A stretch of DNA of 33,736 nt from Cristatella mucedo (taxonomy: Eukaryota > Bryozoa > Phylactolaemata > Cristatellidae): contig WPIO01000513.1 in NCBI GenBank assembly GCA_009760855.2, forward strand, positions 1 to 33,736. The letters are read 5' to 3'. The position numbers and the translations under genes were made by a program. Shown here piece after piece: positions 9,184 to 19,559 of the stretch (positions within the stretch are counted from its first letter, which is position 1; every line of letters begins with the position of its first letter). Below the pieces are notes generated by a model that saw only the letters and a program-made list of their open reading frames with translations, was not told the DNA's origin and did not search any database.

Positions 9184-9896
9184 TCCAAAGCGACCTCTCG
9201 TTAGACGACCATATAAGCTCCACAGTCAAATCTGCCTATTTTCAGCTTCATAACATTGATAAAATTTTGGCTTGTTTAGATAAGGATACCACGTCAAAGT
9301 TGGTCCATGCATTCGTGACATCCCGTCTCGACTTCTGCAACTCACTGCTTACTGGCCTACTAGCATGTGCAATCACGTGATTGCAGCTGGTGCAAAACTC
9401 TGCAGCTAGGCTTGTCTGTCGTGAGCGTCGCAGTTGCCACATTACACCACTTCTCGCCGACCTGCACTGGCTACCAGTCAAGCAGCGGATTGACTTCACG
9501 GTTTTGTCGCTCACTTTTAGGTCACTTCATTCTTTGGCTCCAGCCTATCTCTCAGATATACTCCCCCATCAGGCCAAGCATCGTACCACCCGCTTTTCGA
9601 AATCCAACAGTCTACAAATATTTAAAAGAACTTAAAAGCACATTTAGGACAGCATTTACTGGGTCCCTGTGATTCGTCCTTGATGTGCTTATGCGTGCTG
9701 ACACTGCATGCTGTCACTAACCACATTTGCATACTGACCCTGTGCATGTCACCCTTAACCATATTATTCATTTTGTTTGTTTATCAAGCATGATAATACT
9801 CACCATTCATTTGCATTTTATCTTAGCAGCAAATGTAAAGCACCTAGAGAGAGATTGAGTTCTCTGAGGGCACTTTATCAAGTGCATTATTATTAT
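9184..9896 (+). mobile_element. LINE reverse-transcriptase C-terminal part and 3' end
   Basis: Starts at the SDLSLDDHI block and carries the thumb/connection region: DKDTTSKLVHAFVTSRLDFC, NSLLTGL, LQLVQNSAARLV, ITPLLADLHWLPVK, then LAPAYLSDI and the RFSKSNS block. Frames are broken: a stop follows CAIT near 9378 and the two overlapping frames at 9367 and 9381 trade places. About 40 residues between SNS and the TAFTGSL end are missing relative to 7919-8158. The UTR and ATT tail follow. It is a dead, 5'-truncated copy. Confidence 0.9.
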
Positions 9897-10267
9897 ACCA
9901 GGGTGGTGGCAACTATAGCTCAGACCATGTAATCAGACGTGTGTTGATATCCTTCAGGGTGAGAGTTATTTGTTTGAAACCCTCTTGGTAGACTTATGTT
10001 AATAGCTTCCCTTAGGTGTAGTGCAAAAGATACTCACAAGTTTATTATTGCAACACACTGTTCAATAATCGCATTTTGATGGTGGCCGTGCCCCCAGCTA
10101 TTGAAAATGGGCATTTAGTTTTTCTTGGAGATTGTTTACAAGATGGGAGTTGTTTGCCTGAGGCTATTGTGCTTTCTCATATCCTGCCAGAACTTGGTGC
10201 TAGCACATCGTATAGCTGAGGTCATTGACCAAAGCTTCAGCGTTTGTCTGTCGTATAATTACGTGGT
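9897..10267. other. Unassigned stretch
   Basis: About 370 bases with no domain, repeat or splice-bounded segment that I can support. Confidence 0.4.
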
Positions 10268-10447
10268 ACGGTGCGTTGCATGCTGACACTGTACGTGTTA
10301 TCTGTAACCACATTATGCTCGTTGACACTGTGCATGCTACCACGAAGCATTTGCTCATGCTTCCGTTGCAGCATATGCAAAGTGGCTAGAAAGAAATTAA
10401 GCTCTCTATGGGTGCTTTACAAATGTGCTGTTATCATTATTATTACA
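10268..10447 (+). mobile_element. LINE 3' UTR and tail fragment
   Basis: Has the UTR words tgctgacactg, taaccacattatgctc and gtgcatgctacca, then gcagcatatgcaaagtgg, ctagaaagaaattaagctct and an ATT-rich tail. No coding sequence. Confidence 0.78.
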
Positions 10448-10584
10448 TATTGTGTGTTCGCATGCATATCTTAGTTACATTTAACCTTTTGCTATAAGCA
10501 TAAACATGCCCGGCTGCTTAAGACAGTGACGTTGTGTTGTCTAGTTAAGCAGGATTATGGGCATCTGCAGCATGCCCCTCCCCC

Positions 10585-10853
10585 CACTGGTTTGGCACAG
10601 TGGTTAAGGTGCTCGCCCCGACCAAGGTCGAGGTGAATGCATTTGATGACCGAGGTCGTGTGCTCGAGCCCCCCTGGCATATGTGGGTAGGTCTCATCCA
10701 CCAGACCAGTCACCTGTGGTATCCCGGTATTCTGGGTCGTTCTCGGTCCTTTGCTGTTCTCCGTTCGTACTGAACCTCTGAGAAAAGTGACTCGGGCCCA
10801 CGGAGTCGGCTTTCACCTTTATGCTGCCGAGACTCGGCTGTATTTATTATTTA
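10585..10853 (+). mobile_element. tRNA-derived SINE, family B, copy 1
   Basis: The head has a box A-like tggtttggcacagtggttaag and a box B-like gtgctcgagcccc. Between them sits gaccgaggtcgtg, shared with family A. The body (ctcatccaccagaccagtc, cggagtcggctttcacctttatg) ends in an AT-rich tail. The same head occurs antisense at 17721-17873. Confidence 0.75.
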
Positions 10854-10879
10854 AATCGCTAGAATCAGCTGCAGTGACT

Positions 10880-11350
10880 GAATAACTGAATGCTTGCCTT
10901 GCAGACATTTGATCCTGGATGTCGACAAATTTCCTTAAACCAAACGGCGATAAAACGGAACTACTATTCATAAGACACCATGCATGTGGCTGGACCAGAA
11001 GACTTTGCTCTTCTAATAAGGGGCGCTGTTGTGCCAGCGGTTCCATGTGCTTGGAATTAAAGACTGCCTTCACTGCGCTATCACCTCCAATCTCTATCTA
11101 AGATTAGAGACTGTCTACCAAGGTGGCTTGCAAAAAACTTAACTAACTGCTTAGTTCTGTCTCGGCTAGATTACTGCAATTTCATTTTGGCTAGGCTACC
11201 GAAAAAAGCCACCGGGCCACTGCAGCTGGTGATGAATATGGTTGCAAAGCCAGTAAACAAATCTCAGAGGTTTGAGCATGTGTCTCCTGTGCTGAAGGAG
11301 ATTCGATGGTTGGTCAACGGATAAAGAGCTAAGTTCTTGTGCTGACCCAT
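10880..11350 (+). mobile_element. Degenerate LINE RT C-terminal fragment (different subfamily)
   Basis: Two frames together show LINE thumb motifs: WMSTNFLKPNGDKTELLFI at about 10916-10972, and LVLSRLDYCNFILARLPK followed by GPLQLVMNMVAK and a HVSPVLKEIRWL block at about 11153-11315. Order and spacing match the CR1/Rex/L2 group, but the sequence is far from the other copies here and carries frame breaks. No 3' tail is recognisable. Confidence 0.75.
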
Positions 11351-12045
11351 TAGGCCTGCCACTGCCTGGCTTCTTCATACCAAGGTTATACGTTAATTTT
11401 CCTGCAATGAGACTTCTGTAAGACCGAATTCTCGCGTCGTTCTGAAGCACACCCTAATTCCAATACCTTCCCTAATGTTAGGATTGAGATGCAGCAGCCA
11501 GATGGCGGTCCGAATACCATGGTTCTGCCACCACCTGATTTTACAGTGTGCAGCAGGCAGTGTGCAAAGTGCTCCTCACTTTCTCTTTGGCCGACCTAAA
11601 GGTGGCTTTTGTTGCTCAAAAAAAAGTGTTTAAATATATGCTCTTGCCATTACAATTGAATGCGCACCACTTTTGAACCAGCCATAGGCTTAGCATTTAG
11701 CCCATTTCAGCCTGCCGACTTCAAACTGCTTTGCTCAGCTGCAGGGCCATCTTTGCCAGTCGCTGCCCGATGCTCGAACTGGCCAGTCGACGACTTGCCA
11801 TTTGCTGATTTAACTGCCGTCCTCGTGGAGGCTTTCAGTACCTGTGAAAGACAGTCGGGCTAGCTTTCCTAGGGGACAGTGCCGTGTTTTGTCTGTGAAA
11901 TGTTCTTGGGCTGTTGCTAGTCGTTCAAGGCCCTAAGATGCATCTGTCTTAGGCTTGAACCTCCACAAAGCAATTTCACACGGCTCTCATTCCAAGGATA
12001 CATGCGATCACACTATTTCTAATTTCTAGTTTGCAAAGTTCTAGC
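11351..12045. other. Unassigned stretch
   Basis: No recognised domain. A 67-codon frame at 11660-11863 has no supporting feature. I see no repeat family member here. Confidence 0.4.
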
Positions 12046-12224
12046 AACGTCCTCGGTCTTACCCGGGGAGATAAGGTGCTAGCTCTTCACGACCTATGCC
12101 GTGGGTTCGAGTCGTGCAATGGACGATTCTTTATTGCCCTCTGCAAGTGGTGGCAGTGGTAGCTGTTTAAGGCTCTTCTGTAGCTAAGCTATATAAAAAA
12201 GCTGTTAAATCTGCTAGTTTTTTT
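12046..12224 (+). mobile_element. tRNA-derived SINE, family A, copy 3
   Basis: Head gtcttacccggggagataag resembles box A, and gtgggttcgagtc is box B. The body gattctttattgcc, gcaagtggtggcagtggtagc and aaggctcttctgtagcta, then gttaaatctgctag and a T run, is the family A body. The palindrome before box B is reduced to cacgacctatgccgtgg. Confidence 0.88.
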
Positions 12225-12941
12225 AGGAAGTGTACTGTACGTACCCACATTCTGCCTCGCCTGTCTCCACAGACCGCCAGTGTGCGCAGCTATGGGCGTT
12301 TTGCTGGTGTTCGCCTCCACCACCTCGTTGGCGATCGCTGCCGCATGCGGTCCTGGCCTCGCTCGGCCGCTCCTCGCTCGGCCGCTCCTCGCTCGGCCGC
12401 TCCTCGCTCGGCCGCTCCTCGCTCGGCAGCTCCTCGCTCGGCAGCTCCTCGCTCGGCCGCTCCTCGCTCCGCCGCTCCTCGCTCCGCCGCTCCTCGCTCC
12501 GCCACTGCCTTTGTGCGCTCTGCCTCTAATTCGGGCTCTGCCTCTTCTTCGGGCTCTGCCTCCAGTGTGGGCTCCTCTACGGGTGCTGACGGCTCCGCGG
12601 ACGCGACCGCCGTCTCCCTGGCGGTTGCCACAGCCGCCAGCCATTGTTTCAGTAGCCTGCCCCGAGTCGTAGCCCACCAGTGAGTCGCAGCCCATTGGTT
12701 CGACGCAGTCCACCAGCTCGATGCAGCCCATCGACTCCATGCTTGTCTTGCACAACGCCATTGCCCCGTGGCTCACCATCGCCGCCTGGCCGACCGTCAC
12801 AGCTTGGAGAGCCGTTGCCTCCTGCCACACGGTGGCAGCCTGGCAAACATCTGTCGCCCATCGCACCGTCGGTGATCGGTGCTGCCGCTTCCTGTCGCTC
12901 CTGTCGGCCCTCTTAGTCCAACCAGCCTTTACCAATCTCAT
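12189..12941 (-). CDS. Hypothetical repetitive ORF over GC-rich minisatellite block
   Basis: A 250-codon stop-free frame on the minus strand spans the whole GC-rich block and ends in the SINE at 12189-12230. It shows hexapeptide periodicity (QAATVWQEATALQAVTVGQA, later MGCIELVDCVEPMGC), then Arg/Gly-rich segments and an RARSG-type pentapeptide array made by the 15-bp repeats. I recognise no family. Several other frames over the same bases are also open (12282-12683 plus, Ala/Ser-rich; 12290-12631 minus, Glu-rich), because repeats of 15 and 18 bp lack stops in any frame. The open frame alone is therefore weak evidence. It could be an exon, or only a minisatellite. Confidence 0.25.
   Translation of the reverse strand: MRLVKAGWTKRADRSDRKRQHRSPTVRWATDVCQAATVWQEATALQAVTVGQAAMVSHGAMALCKTSMESMGCIELVDCVEPMGCDSLVGYDSGQATETMAGGCGNRQGDGGRVRGAVSTRRGAHTGGRARRRGRARIRGRAHKGSGGARSGGARSGGARSGRARSCRARSCRARSGRARSGRARSGRARSGRARPGPHAAAIANEVVEANTSKTPIAAHTGGLWRQARQNVGTYSTLPKKTSRFNSFFI
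12358..12507. repeat. 15-bp minisatellite, about ten units
   Basis: The unit gctcggccgctcctc is repeated from 12361 in exact 15-base steps. Variants are ordered: four units with ggccgc, two with ggcagc, one ggccgc, then units with ccgccgc and a last ccgccac. The grouping of variants suggests unit-by-unit expansion. Confidence 0.95.
12522..12870. repeat. Diverged 18-bp periodic repeats
   Basis: Three related units start at 12522, 12540 and 12558 (gcctctaattcgggctct type). Another run starts at 12664, 12682, 12700 and 12718 (gagtcgcagcccattggt type). A third set of steps from 12754 to about 12862 ends in cctgg/cttgg. The 18-base period survives although the units have diverged, which keeps a six-residue rhythm in the open frames. 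Confidence 0.75.
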
Positions 12942-13720
12942 TCAAGTATACGAGCAGCAAGCGCTTACTAATACGTGCTGCAACATTTATAACGCTTTAC
13001 TTGTATGACCCTATCAGGCTAGCAGCAGCCCAACTGTCTGCTTAGCTGCATGCCTGAGAAGGCATTAAAGTCCTTAGCAATTCAGTTAAGCGGATCAATG
13101 CGATTTGAGTTCAGCTCTGATTTTCGATTATTGAAGTAGTTTATTTCTGGTTGCGGTTGGATAAGTATTGCTATACATGTCCAAGATAGCAGAAAATAAA
13201 GCTCTCATACGTTTGATGACATTTACAGCAATACTTTCCGGCTTGCCAGAAGTAAGCAACTGCCGTGATTTACATGCAGAGCTGAACTCACATTTTATAT
13301 TGATCCGCTGTGAAGTACTGGCCGTGTTTAAGAATTTACAAGGCGCAGTGCTACACAGTAAATCAAGTTGTTTAAGAGTCACGAAAATGCACTTCAGCAA
13401 GTTACTAACATGTACTTTAATGAAACAAGATTAAGCTAATTCGGAAACAAGTAGCTGAATAATGTGCAACAGAGATTCGTAATTTTTTTATTTATGGACA
13501 TGTTGCTTCCGGTTTAGTTCCGGGGTTAGACAATGTTAAAATAATCAGTTTTACCTTCTGTGTGGAAACCGCCAAAACCTCTCACCCAATTTCCATCATG
13601 TTTCTCATTTGAAATGTACCCTAAATATGCATTCGATTTGGCCAATTTTTCATTACTTTCTCGCCGTTTACCCTGAAGTCAACTGGACAATCTAGATGCA
13701 CACGTACTCATACAATCGTA
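12942..13720. other. Unassigned AT-rich stretch
   Basis: No gene recognised. Overlapping opposite frames of 88-90 codons (13128-13434) lack any domain. A cttccggttt word at about 13507 recurs near 33173 and 33533 but is too short to define an element. Confidence 0.4.
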
Positions 13721-13892
13721 CCTCCCGAGTCTTAGCCCAGGAGGTAAGGTGCTAGCTCTTCACGACTCAGATCGTGGGTTCGAGTCCTGAAGTGGGTAAT
13801 AATTTATTGTCGACTGCAAGAGGCGGTGACAGCCGTGAAGGCTCTTTTGCGGTTATATAAATTAGGCTGTTAAATCACCTCACCTTTTTAAG
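13721..13892 (+). mobile_element. tRNA-derived SINE, family A, copy 4
   Basis: Head cttagcccaggaggtaag (box A-like) and gtgggttcgagtcc (box B), followed by the family body: tttattgtcgactgcaag, ggcggtgacagccgtgaagg, ctcttttgcggttata and gttaaatcacc. Confidence 0.88.
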
Positions 13893-13989
13893 GCACAGGG
13901 GCAGTAGACGAGATTCAGCAAGAGAAATGACCCAAGATGTAAAACTGGCACAAAGGAGACTATAGCATCCTAACAGAGCTTAATCGCAA

Positions 13990-14905
13990 GCCAGGTGCTT
14001 TACATTTACAGAAGGATTCGAGCCAATAACCTTATAGTAAGTTCCAGTCTGGCTTTAGAGCTAATCACTCCACAGAGTCAGCATTGCTTAGGGTGTACAA
14101 CCTACTTTGGAATGCAGACATGGGTAGAGTGTCTCTGCTTGTTTTGCTCGATCTTTCGGCAGCTTTTGATACCATCGATCACAAAGTTCTTCTAGAGCGC
14201 CTCTCATCTCGCCTGGGCATCACTGGCACTGCTCTGCAGTGGTTCAGGTCCTATCTCAGTGAGAGACTCCAGAGTATTGACGTGAATGGACAAAGATCAT
14301 CTGAGGTACCTCTGAAATATGGAGTACCTCAGGGCTCCATGCTAGGTCCGGTTCTTTTCACGGTTTATACTCTCCCTCTTGCTGATGGGATTGCCAAGCA
14401 CAATCTTGGCTTTCACTTCTATGCGGATGACACTCAGTTGTACCTTTGCTTGGATCCCTCCCAGCCTTCGAGCACCTCAAATTCTCTCAACTCACTAGCT
14501 GCCTGCATTGATGACAGCCGCACATGGAAGGCAGCAAATTTTCTAAAACTTAACGAGGATAACACTAACTTACTAGTTATGGGCAAACCCAGTGTGATTC
14601 AGAGATTGGAAAAGTTGTCTCTCAAAATTGGCTCTGCCAGCATATCTCCTGTCGAATCAGCTCGAAATCTGGGTGTCATTCCAAAACGACCTCTCGTTAG
14701 ACGACCATACCAGCTCCACAGTCAAATCTCCCTATTTTCAGCTTCATAACATTCTAAAATTCGGGCTTGTTTAGATAAGGATACCACGTCCAAGTTGGTT
14801 CATGCATTCGTGACATCCCGTCTCGACTTGTGCAACTCACTGCTCGCTGGCCTACCGGCATGTGCGATCAGGCGATTGCAGCTGGTGCAAAACTCCGCAG
14901 CTAGG
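13990..14905 (+). mobile_element. LINE reverse transcriptase fragment (palm and thumb)
   Basis: The best-preserved RT of the window. The frame starts near SGFRANHSTESALL (about 14048) and continues through motif A LDLSAAFDTIDH, VPQGSMLGP and the catalytic YADD (HFYADDTQLY; the tract ends near 14440). It goes on through the WKAANFLKLNEDNTNLLVMG thumb start to ESARNLGV. A small deletion near 14680 shifts the frame; the SDLSLDDH block continues in another frame and then LVHAFVTSRLDLC, LAGLPACAIRRLQLVQNSAA. Homology stops at about 14905, where gypsy sequence begins. The protein copies element RNA into DNA at the nicked site; this copy lacks endonuclease and carboxy-terminus and is dead. Confidence 0.93.
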
Positions 14906-16681
14906 CTTGCGCCAGTCGGCAAGGGCATCATCACCCTGGCAAGTGGATTTGTTCGGGTATGGAATGACCATTCCGTTTAAAATAGATAGTGGTGCTGACG
15001 TAACCGTCATTACGGAAGACATGTATGGTCGAGTGCTACGACCACCTCGCCTCGAGCCTACAGCAGCAAAATTACACAGCGTTGGCAACCGCCTGGCTTG
15101 TAACGATACCTGTAATGCGAGGTTAAAGCGGAAAGGAACGATTTATGTTCTGCCAGTCTACGTAGTCGCTGGAGCAAGAAATAATCTCCTCAGCCGACAA
15201 GCTTCTCTGTGCATGGGACTGATTAAACTCAGGGTAGAGGAGACTATTCTTGGAGATCTGGTATTTGGAGAGATCGGATTGATGCGATGCCAGCCGGTGA
15301 AAATTCGTCTCAAACCTTATGTGGAACCATACTGCGTACATACAGCCTGCCACATACCCAGACCGCTGTTCCCTTTGGTAAAGGACGAATTTCTTCGAAT
15401 GGAGAAGAAAGGCATCGGAACGGGTATCAGAGCCGACCGAGTGGTGCTCCCCAATCGTACCGGTCCTGAAGCCCAACGGCAAAGTGCGCCTTTGTGTCGA
15501 CTTGAAGCGCTTAAATCAAGCAGTGGTTCGTGAAAGCTTCTGTCAAAAGAACCAGAGGAGACAACTACATGAGCTACTCATCCCTACACCGTCGCCCAGT
15601 GTTCCTTGGCAACAAGTCGCTGCCGATCTCTTCGAACACGAGAGACGACAGCACCTGATTGTGATCGACTTTTACTCCAGATAAATGGAAATCACTCCAT
15701 TATCTAAATCGACGACCAAAGAAGTTGTGGCCGAACTGCAGACCATATTTGCTCGCTGGGGCATAGCAGAGTCATTGCAGTCTGACAATAGTCTACAATT
15801 TTCATCTCACGAATTTGGCGATTTCACGAGACGATATAGGTTCAAACATGTTACGACCAGCCCACATTTTCCACAAATGAACGAAGAAGTGGAAAGTGCG
15901 GTGCAAACTGCCAAATCTATTTCGAGGCAGCCTGATCCGTGCCTCATTAATGATACAGAGGTCGACGCCATGCACCTGTACGGGCTTCAGCCCGGCACAA
16001 CTAATCATGAGGCGACAGATTAAGACGACGTTGCCAGTGCTTCCTTGGCATGTCGAACCACAATGGCGTGCAAAGGAAAAGGTGCAACTCAAAGACGACC
16101 TTGCAAAAGAGCTTCAACAGCACTACCATGATCGCCATCATTCTGCTCGCCCACTTCAACCCGGCCAACCGGTATTAGTGAGGACTGATGGTGAAAACAG
16201 CTGGAGTACGCATGCTATGGTGACAGCTCAAGCAAGTGCACCTCGGTCGTTTGTCGTGCAGAATGACAATTGCAGCACTCTTCGGCTTAAAAGAAGGCAT
16301 CTTCGACCGATTGACACCGATCCTCAGGTCACCAACAGCAAATATCCTGGCAGTTCCCTACATCTACCGAAACCTACACCTGCAGTTCAAGATCAGTCTC
16401 CAAATATTGCCGATGAGATGCACACCTCTCAAGGTCAAACGACAACAAGGTCTGGCAGGCTGGTGAAGCCAGTCCGGAGGCTAGATCTTTGAAAATGAGA
16501 CAGTTCCTATTTGGAGGGAAGGTGTGATAACAGAGCTATTGGGCGGAGCCACAACAATGTGACCAATCAGGAGAGGCCTTGCTGTCGGTACGGTCCTGGA
16601 GCCGACATAAGATGGTTGCCAATAAACGTGGTCTGTTCGTTGTGCTGTGTTCTGTTTGTTGTGCTGCGTTTCATCATTACA
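14906..16681 (+). mobile_element. Ty3/gypsy LTR retrotransposon remnant with internal deletion
   Basis: The remnant starts inside the aspartic protease: PWQVDL, then the active-site DSGAD at about 14985. It continues into the RT lead-in (HIPRPLFPLVKDEFLRMEKK) and shifts frame. At VRLCVDLKRLNQAV (about 15484) it jumps directly into integrase (LIVIDFYSR). The RT palm, RNase H and integrase zinc region are thus deleted. Integrase keeps Asp of ADLFE, Asp of SDN and Glu of VES, with 35 residues between the last two, but a TAA breaks it at 15682-15684. A frameshift near 16000 leads to the carboxy-terminal domain ending at 16492. A purine tract and one LTR follow. No 5' LTR is seen. The element is inactive. 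Confidence 0.9.
16523..16681 (+). repeat. 3' LTR of the gypsy remnant (159 bp)
   Basis: Directly after a polypurine tract (ttggagggaagg, 16511-16522) the sequence begins TGTGATAACA and ends TCATTACA, giving TG...CA termini with a partial inverted match. An AATAAA poly(A) signal lies at 16621-16626. The length is short for a gypsy LTR. The partner LTR is absent from the window, so the boundaries rest on terminal motifs only. Confidence 0.7.
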
Positions 16682-17720
16682 GTACATACCGGTATAAGTA
16701 GGGGCACAAGTGCCTGCTTTCAAGTTCGGCAATCGAAATGTCAGCAAGGCAAGCCAGTGGCTACGCGGGTACCAAGCGAACTGGCGTTAGCAGCCATATT
16801 CAAACAACCTCGCTCCGGCTCTCGCGTTTCGTGGGGACGCAATATTGGCACGTGTAATATGAAAACAAAAATACAGAAATAAAAGTTTTTATATATTTAA
16901 TACAGCCTATAGTAATTAGTAATATATGTAATAATTTATTTGCACAATAACTTGATTAAAATAAATGATGCAATTGCGCCAAATCCCTTCTGAACTAAGT
17001 GGCAAAAAGCCGCCCAGTCCCTCCTCTGTAGCTCGGTTCTGCTGTCTTTCGCTTTGCAGGGTCAGCTTCGACGTTATGTGTTCCTATGTTTTACTGCTGG
17101 ATTAGGGAAAGCCAAGTGGTGCAAGAGAACCAGGTAAGTTCTTGTCGTAATGAGGTGTGTCGCCTCAGGTCTCATGCAGTCGGTTGCTGGAATTGAAGCG
17201 TTTGCTGCCATCAAGCCCATGTTTGCAAGCGTTTTTTCGTGGTATACTGATTCTAATTGAGCCTGGCGTGTTATATCATTGCAATTTACTGCCTCAACAT
17301 TCGTTGGGATCCATGTTTTAGACTTCAGAGGAAGTTTTGGGCGCTTTCTTTCTGAGTGCCTGAATTACAAGTTTATTTTTGAGCTGTCTCACTTGCCCGG
17401 AAAACTGGTGCTATTAGCGTGCCTTCTATGGCTTTCAGTCAGTGGGCTAGAAATTATTCTGTGCCACGTTTTGTTTGCTCAAGTTGTGGCGTTGCAAAAA
17501 TTTTGCCGCTTCTAATTGGCAAGAGAGGTAGCCAAGCAGTGTACGCAGTGGTTGCACCTATTACGCCTTTGCACAATTGTTTACGACCTTTCGTAGGAGT
17601 CTTTCTTTTTGTGTGTGATGTCTTCTTAAACTGGTGCCTGCGAATCTGTACTTGTCGAGCTTTTGTTTCTCGCTTAGGTCGGTTGGTGGGAGTAGCGACC
17701 GGATGCGAAGCATGGTTTAC
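16682..17720. other. Mostly unassigned; possible exon at 17060-17133
   Basis: A segment at 17060-17133 (74 nt) sits between ctttcgctttgcag and ag|gtaagtt, both good splice signals, and can be read SASTLCVPMFYCWIRESQVV. It matches nothing I know. The upstream 16790-16850 is CpG-containing (cgctccggctctcgcgtttcg) and could be promoter-like. Overlapping frames up to 17898 on both strands have no domain. Confidence 0.25.
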
Positions 17721-17873
17721 TTTATACATAAATATATGTTTCATTTGTATAGCGCCACAAGAGAACTTGACCCATATTCAGGTGCTTCACATATGCCTCG
17801 GGGCTCGAGCCCACGACCTCTGTCAGACCTTGGTCGAAGCAAGCACCTCAACCACTGGGCTAAACCAGCTCGT
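17721..17873 (-). mobile_element. tRNA-derived SINE, family B, copy 2
   Basis: On the minus strand: box A-like ctggtttagcccagtggttg, gcttgcttcgaccaaggtc, cagaggtcgtgggctcgagc (box B), then a short body and an AT-rich end (atgaaacatatatttatg). The head matches 10585-10853, but the body is different and shorter. Confidence 0.75.
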
Positions 17874-18391
17874 TTGTGCCTCATCAAGATTGGCTTAGGC
17901 TGAGCAAAGGTCCTGTGGACCACAGATTCCTCCTTGAGTGCGCCTGTCAAGTTTTCTCTTCGCTCGTCGTCTTGCACTGCTTCCAGGCTTCAGTCATCTT
18001 CCGTCGTTCGTAGTGCCTTATTTATCGCTCACTGCTTCACTAGAGTGGCTCACCTAACGTCATGTCAAAGCTAACTGGTGAACTTCTTTGCTTGAGCCGC
18101 TCTGGCAAGGAAGGAGATACTACTTGTCTAGCTGTCGTTGGTTTGACGTAGCCAAGCAGCTGGTATATGATGGACTGTATCCAGTGACTTTACTTTCCTG
18201 ATAGGAAAGGGACTTGCACATATAGATTTGGGGATTGTGGTGATGTAGTGAATGCATCCACCTTCCGAAATACGGACTATTTAGGAATCTATATCTGTAC
18301 TTGGTATGTGTCAGGGCTAGGTGAGTCAAGCATATGGTTTGCTTACACGACTTACATGAAATTGTGATTTTTTGGACTTGGTCTTTGAGGT
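17874..18391. other. Unassigned stretch
   Basis: No domain or repeat that I can support. Short frames only. Confidence 0.4.
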
Positions 18392-19240
18392 CCTTAATAA
18401 TAATAATTATTATAATAATAATAACTGGTGATTTACATAGCACCCAAAGAGAACTTAATCTTTATCCAAATGTCTAGCAATCCGCAAGAGGAGCAATAGC
18501 CGTGGGATTAGTGGCATGCTCAGTATCAAGCTTGCAAAAATAGAAAAGCATCATGCTTAGGCCGGCATTAAAACGTAAGCATGATGACGCTCATGGTCAC
18601 TTGTTAGTTAAAAGACCCCGGGCTAGTAGCATGTACTGAATCATGCACTGGTGCACACGCAAAGCATTTCGGAGCGAATAAGACATGTTCACTAGGGCAC
18701 TGAGAAAGGTGATCGCAGCAGATGCATCTTTAGCTGAGACTTGAAGATGGAAGTTCATCGCAGGTTGTGACCCTAGATGGAAGCAAATTTCAGACTTTCA
18801 GTGGGCACGAGCAGAAGGCTCGATCACCAACATGTTTCAATTTAGTGCAAGGGACAGCGAGATGACTAGATGCTGATCAATGGGTCGTGCAAGAGCACAC
18901 CTAAGGACGCAGGAGGTCAGATAGGTAGGCTGGTGCAAGCAAATGAAGTGAACTGTAAGCCAGACTAAGGATCTTGAAATCAATTCGATGCTTGATAGGA
19001 GCCAGTGAAGCTCAGACAGAAGTGGTGTCAAGTGAGAGCTACACATTTAGCGACGTGCCAGATGGGCTGAGAAGCAAGGCTTTGAAGGGTCGAAGGATAG
19101 GCAGAGCTGGGTGTCTTGTGTTTGGAAATAAAAGCCTAGATTTTATTCGGCGATAACATCGGCAAGAGGGAGAGTATAGATAGTGAAGAAAATGGGCCGA
19201 AGACTGAACCTTGAAATACTTCATACTTAGATGGCTCTTT
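18392..19240 (-). mobile_element. Antisense LINE with internal RT deletion
   Basis: Read from 19240 downward it starts at a decayed palm (YEVFQGSVFGP for VPQGSVLGP), continues LPLADVIAE, then FQTQDTQLCL in place of YADDTQLY, and a DPSKP block. It then jumps to HLTPLLSELHWLL and the ITPLLxxLHW region, so about 100 residues of thumb are missing. The 3' UTR and the reverse of the family end (caaagagaacttaatct, 18447-18463) follow, next to an AAT/TTA run at 18392-18423. Many stops; inactive. Confidence 0.8.
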
Positions 19241-19295
19241 AGATGATCCACAGCCGTTACATCTTCACTCTGACTTCTCTCATTTCTATAAGGGT

Positions 19296-19430
19296 CAGAA
19301 ACAGCCTCATTTTAAAGCAGCAGAAGGGCCTTTTGGCTATTACCACCACTTTTGGTATCAATGAACAACTGTCTGCTGCAAGTCTCGAACCCACGACCAG
19401 GGTCGTGAAGTGCGAGTACCTACTTAGCCT
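19296..19430 (-). mobile_element. tRNA-derived SINE, family A, copy 5
   Basis: On the minus strand: aggctaagtaggtactcgc (box A region), cttcacgaccctggtcgtgg with a shortened palindrome, gggttcgagac (box B), then a body ending ggtggtaatagcc, aaaaggcccttctgctgc and gaggctgtttc. It is more diverged than the other copies. Confidence 0.8.
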
Positions 19431-19490
19431 AGATAAAGTGCACAGAAAAAGACTGAGGGTGCTATACTAACGTATTATTGTTATTATTTA
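19431..19490 (+). mobile_element. Decayed LINE 3' tail fragment
   Basis: Contains aaagtgcacagaaaaagac, tgagggtgctatac and an ATT run, a worn version of the family 3' end abutting the SINE. Confidence 0.55.
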
Positions 19491-19559
19491 ATCACTGGGC
19501 TAAAGCCCAGGGGCATTAATACCTAACCAAGCTCAGTAGCACTGTGCCAGTGATACCTT

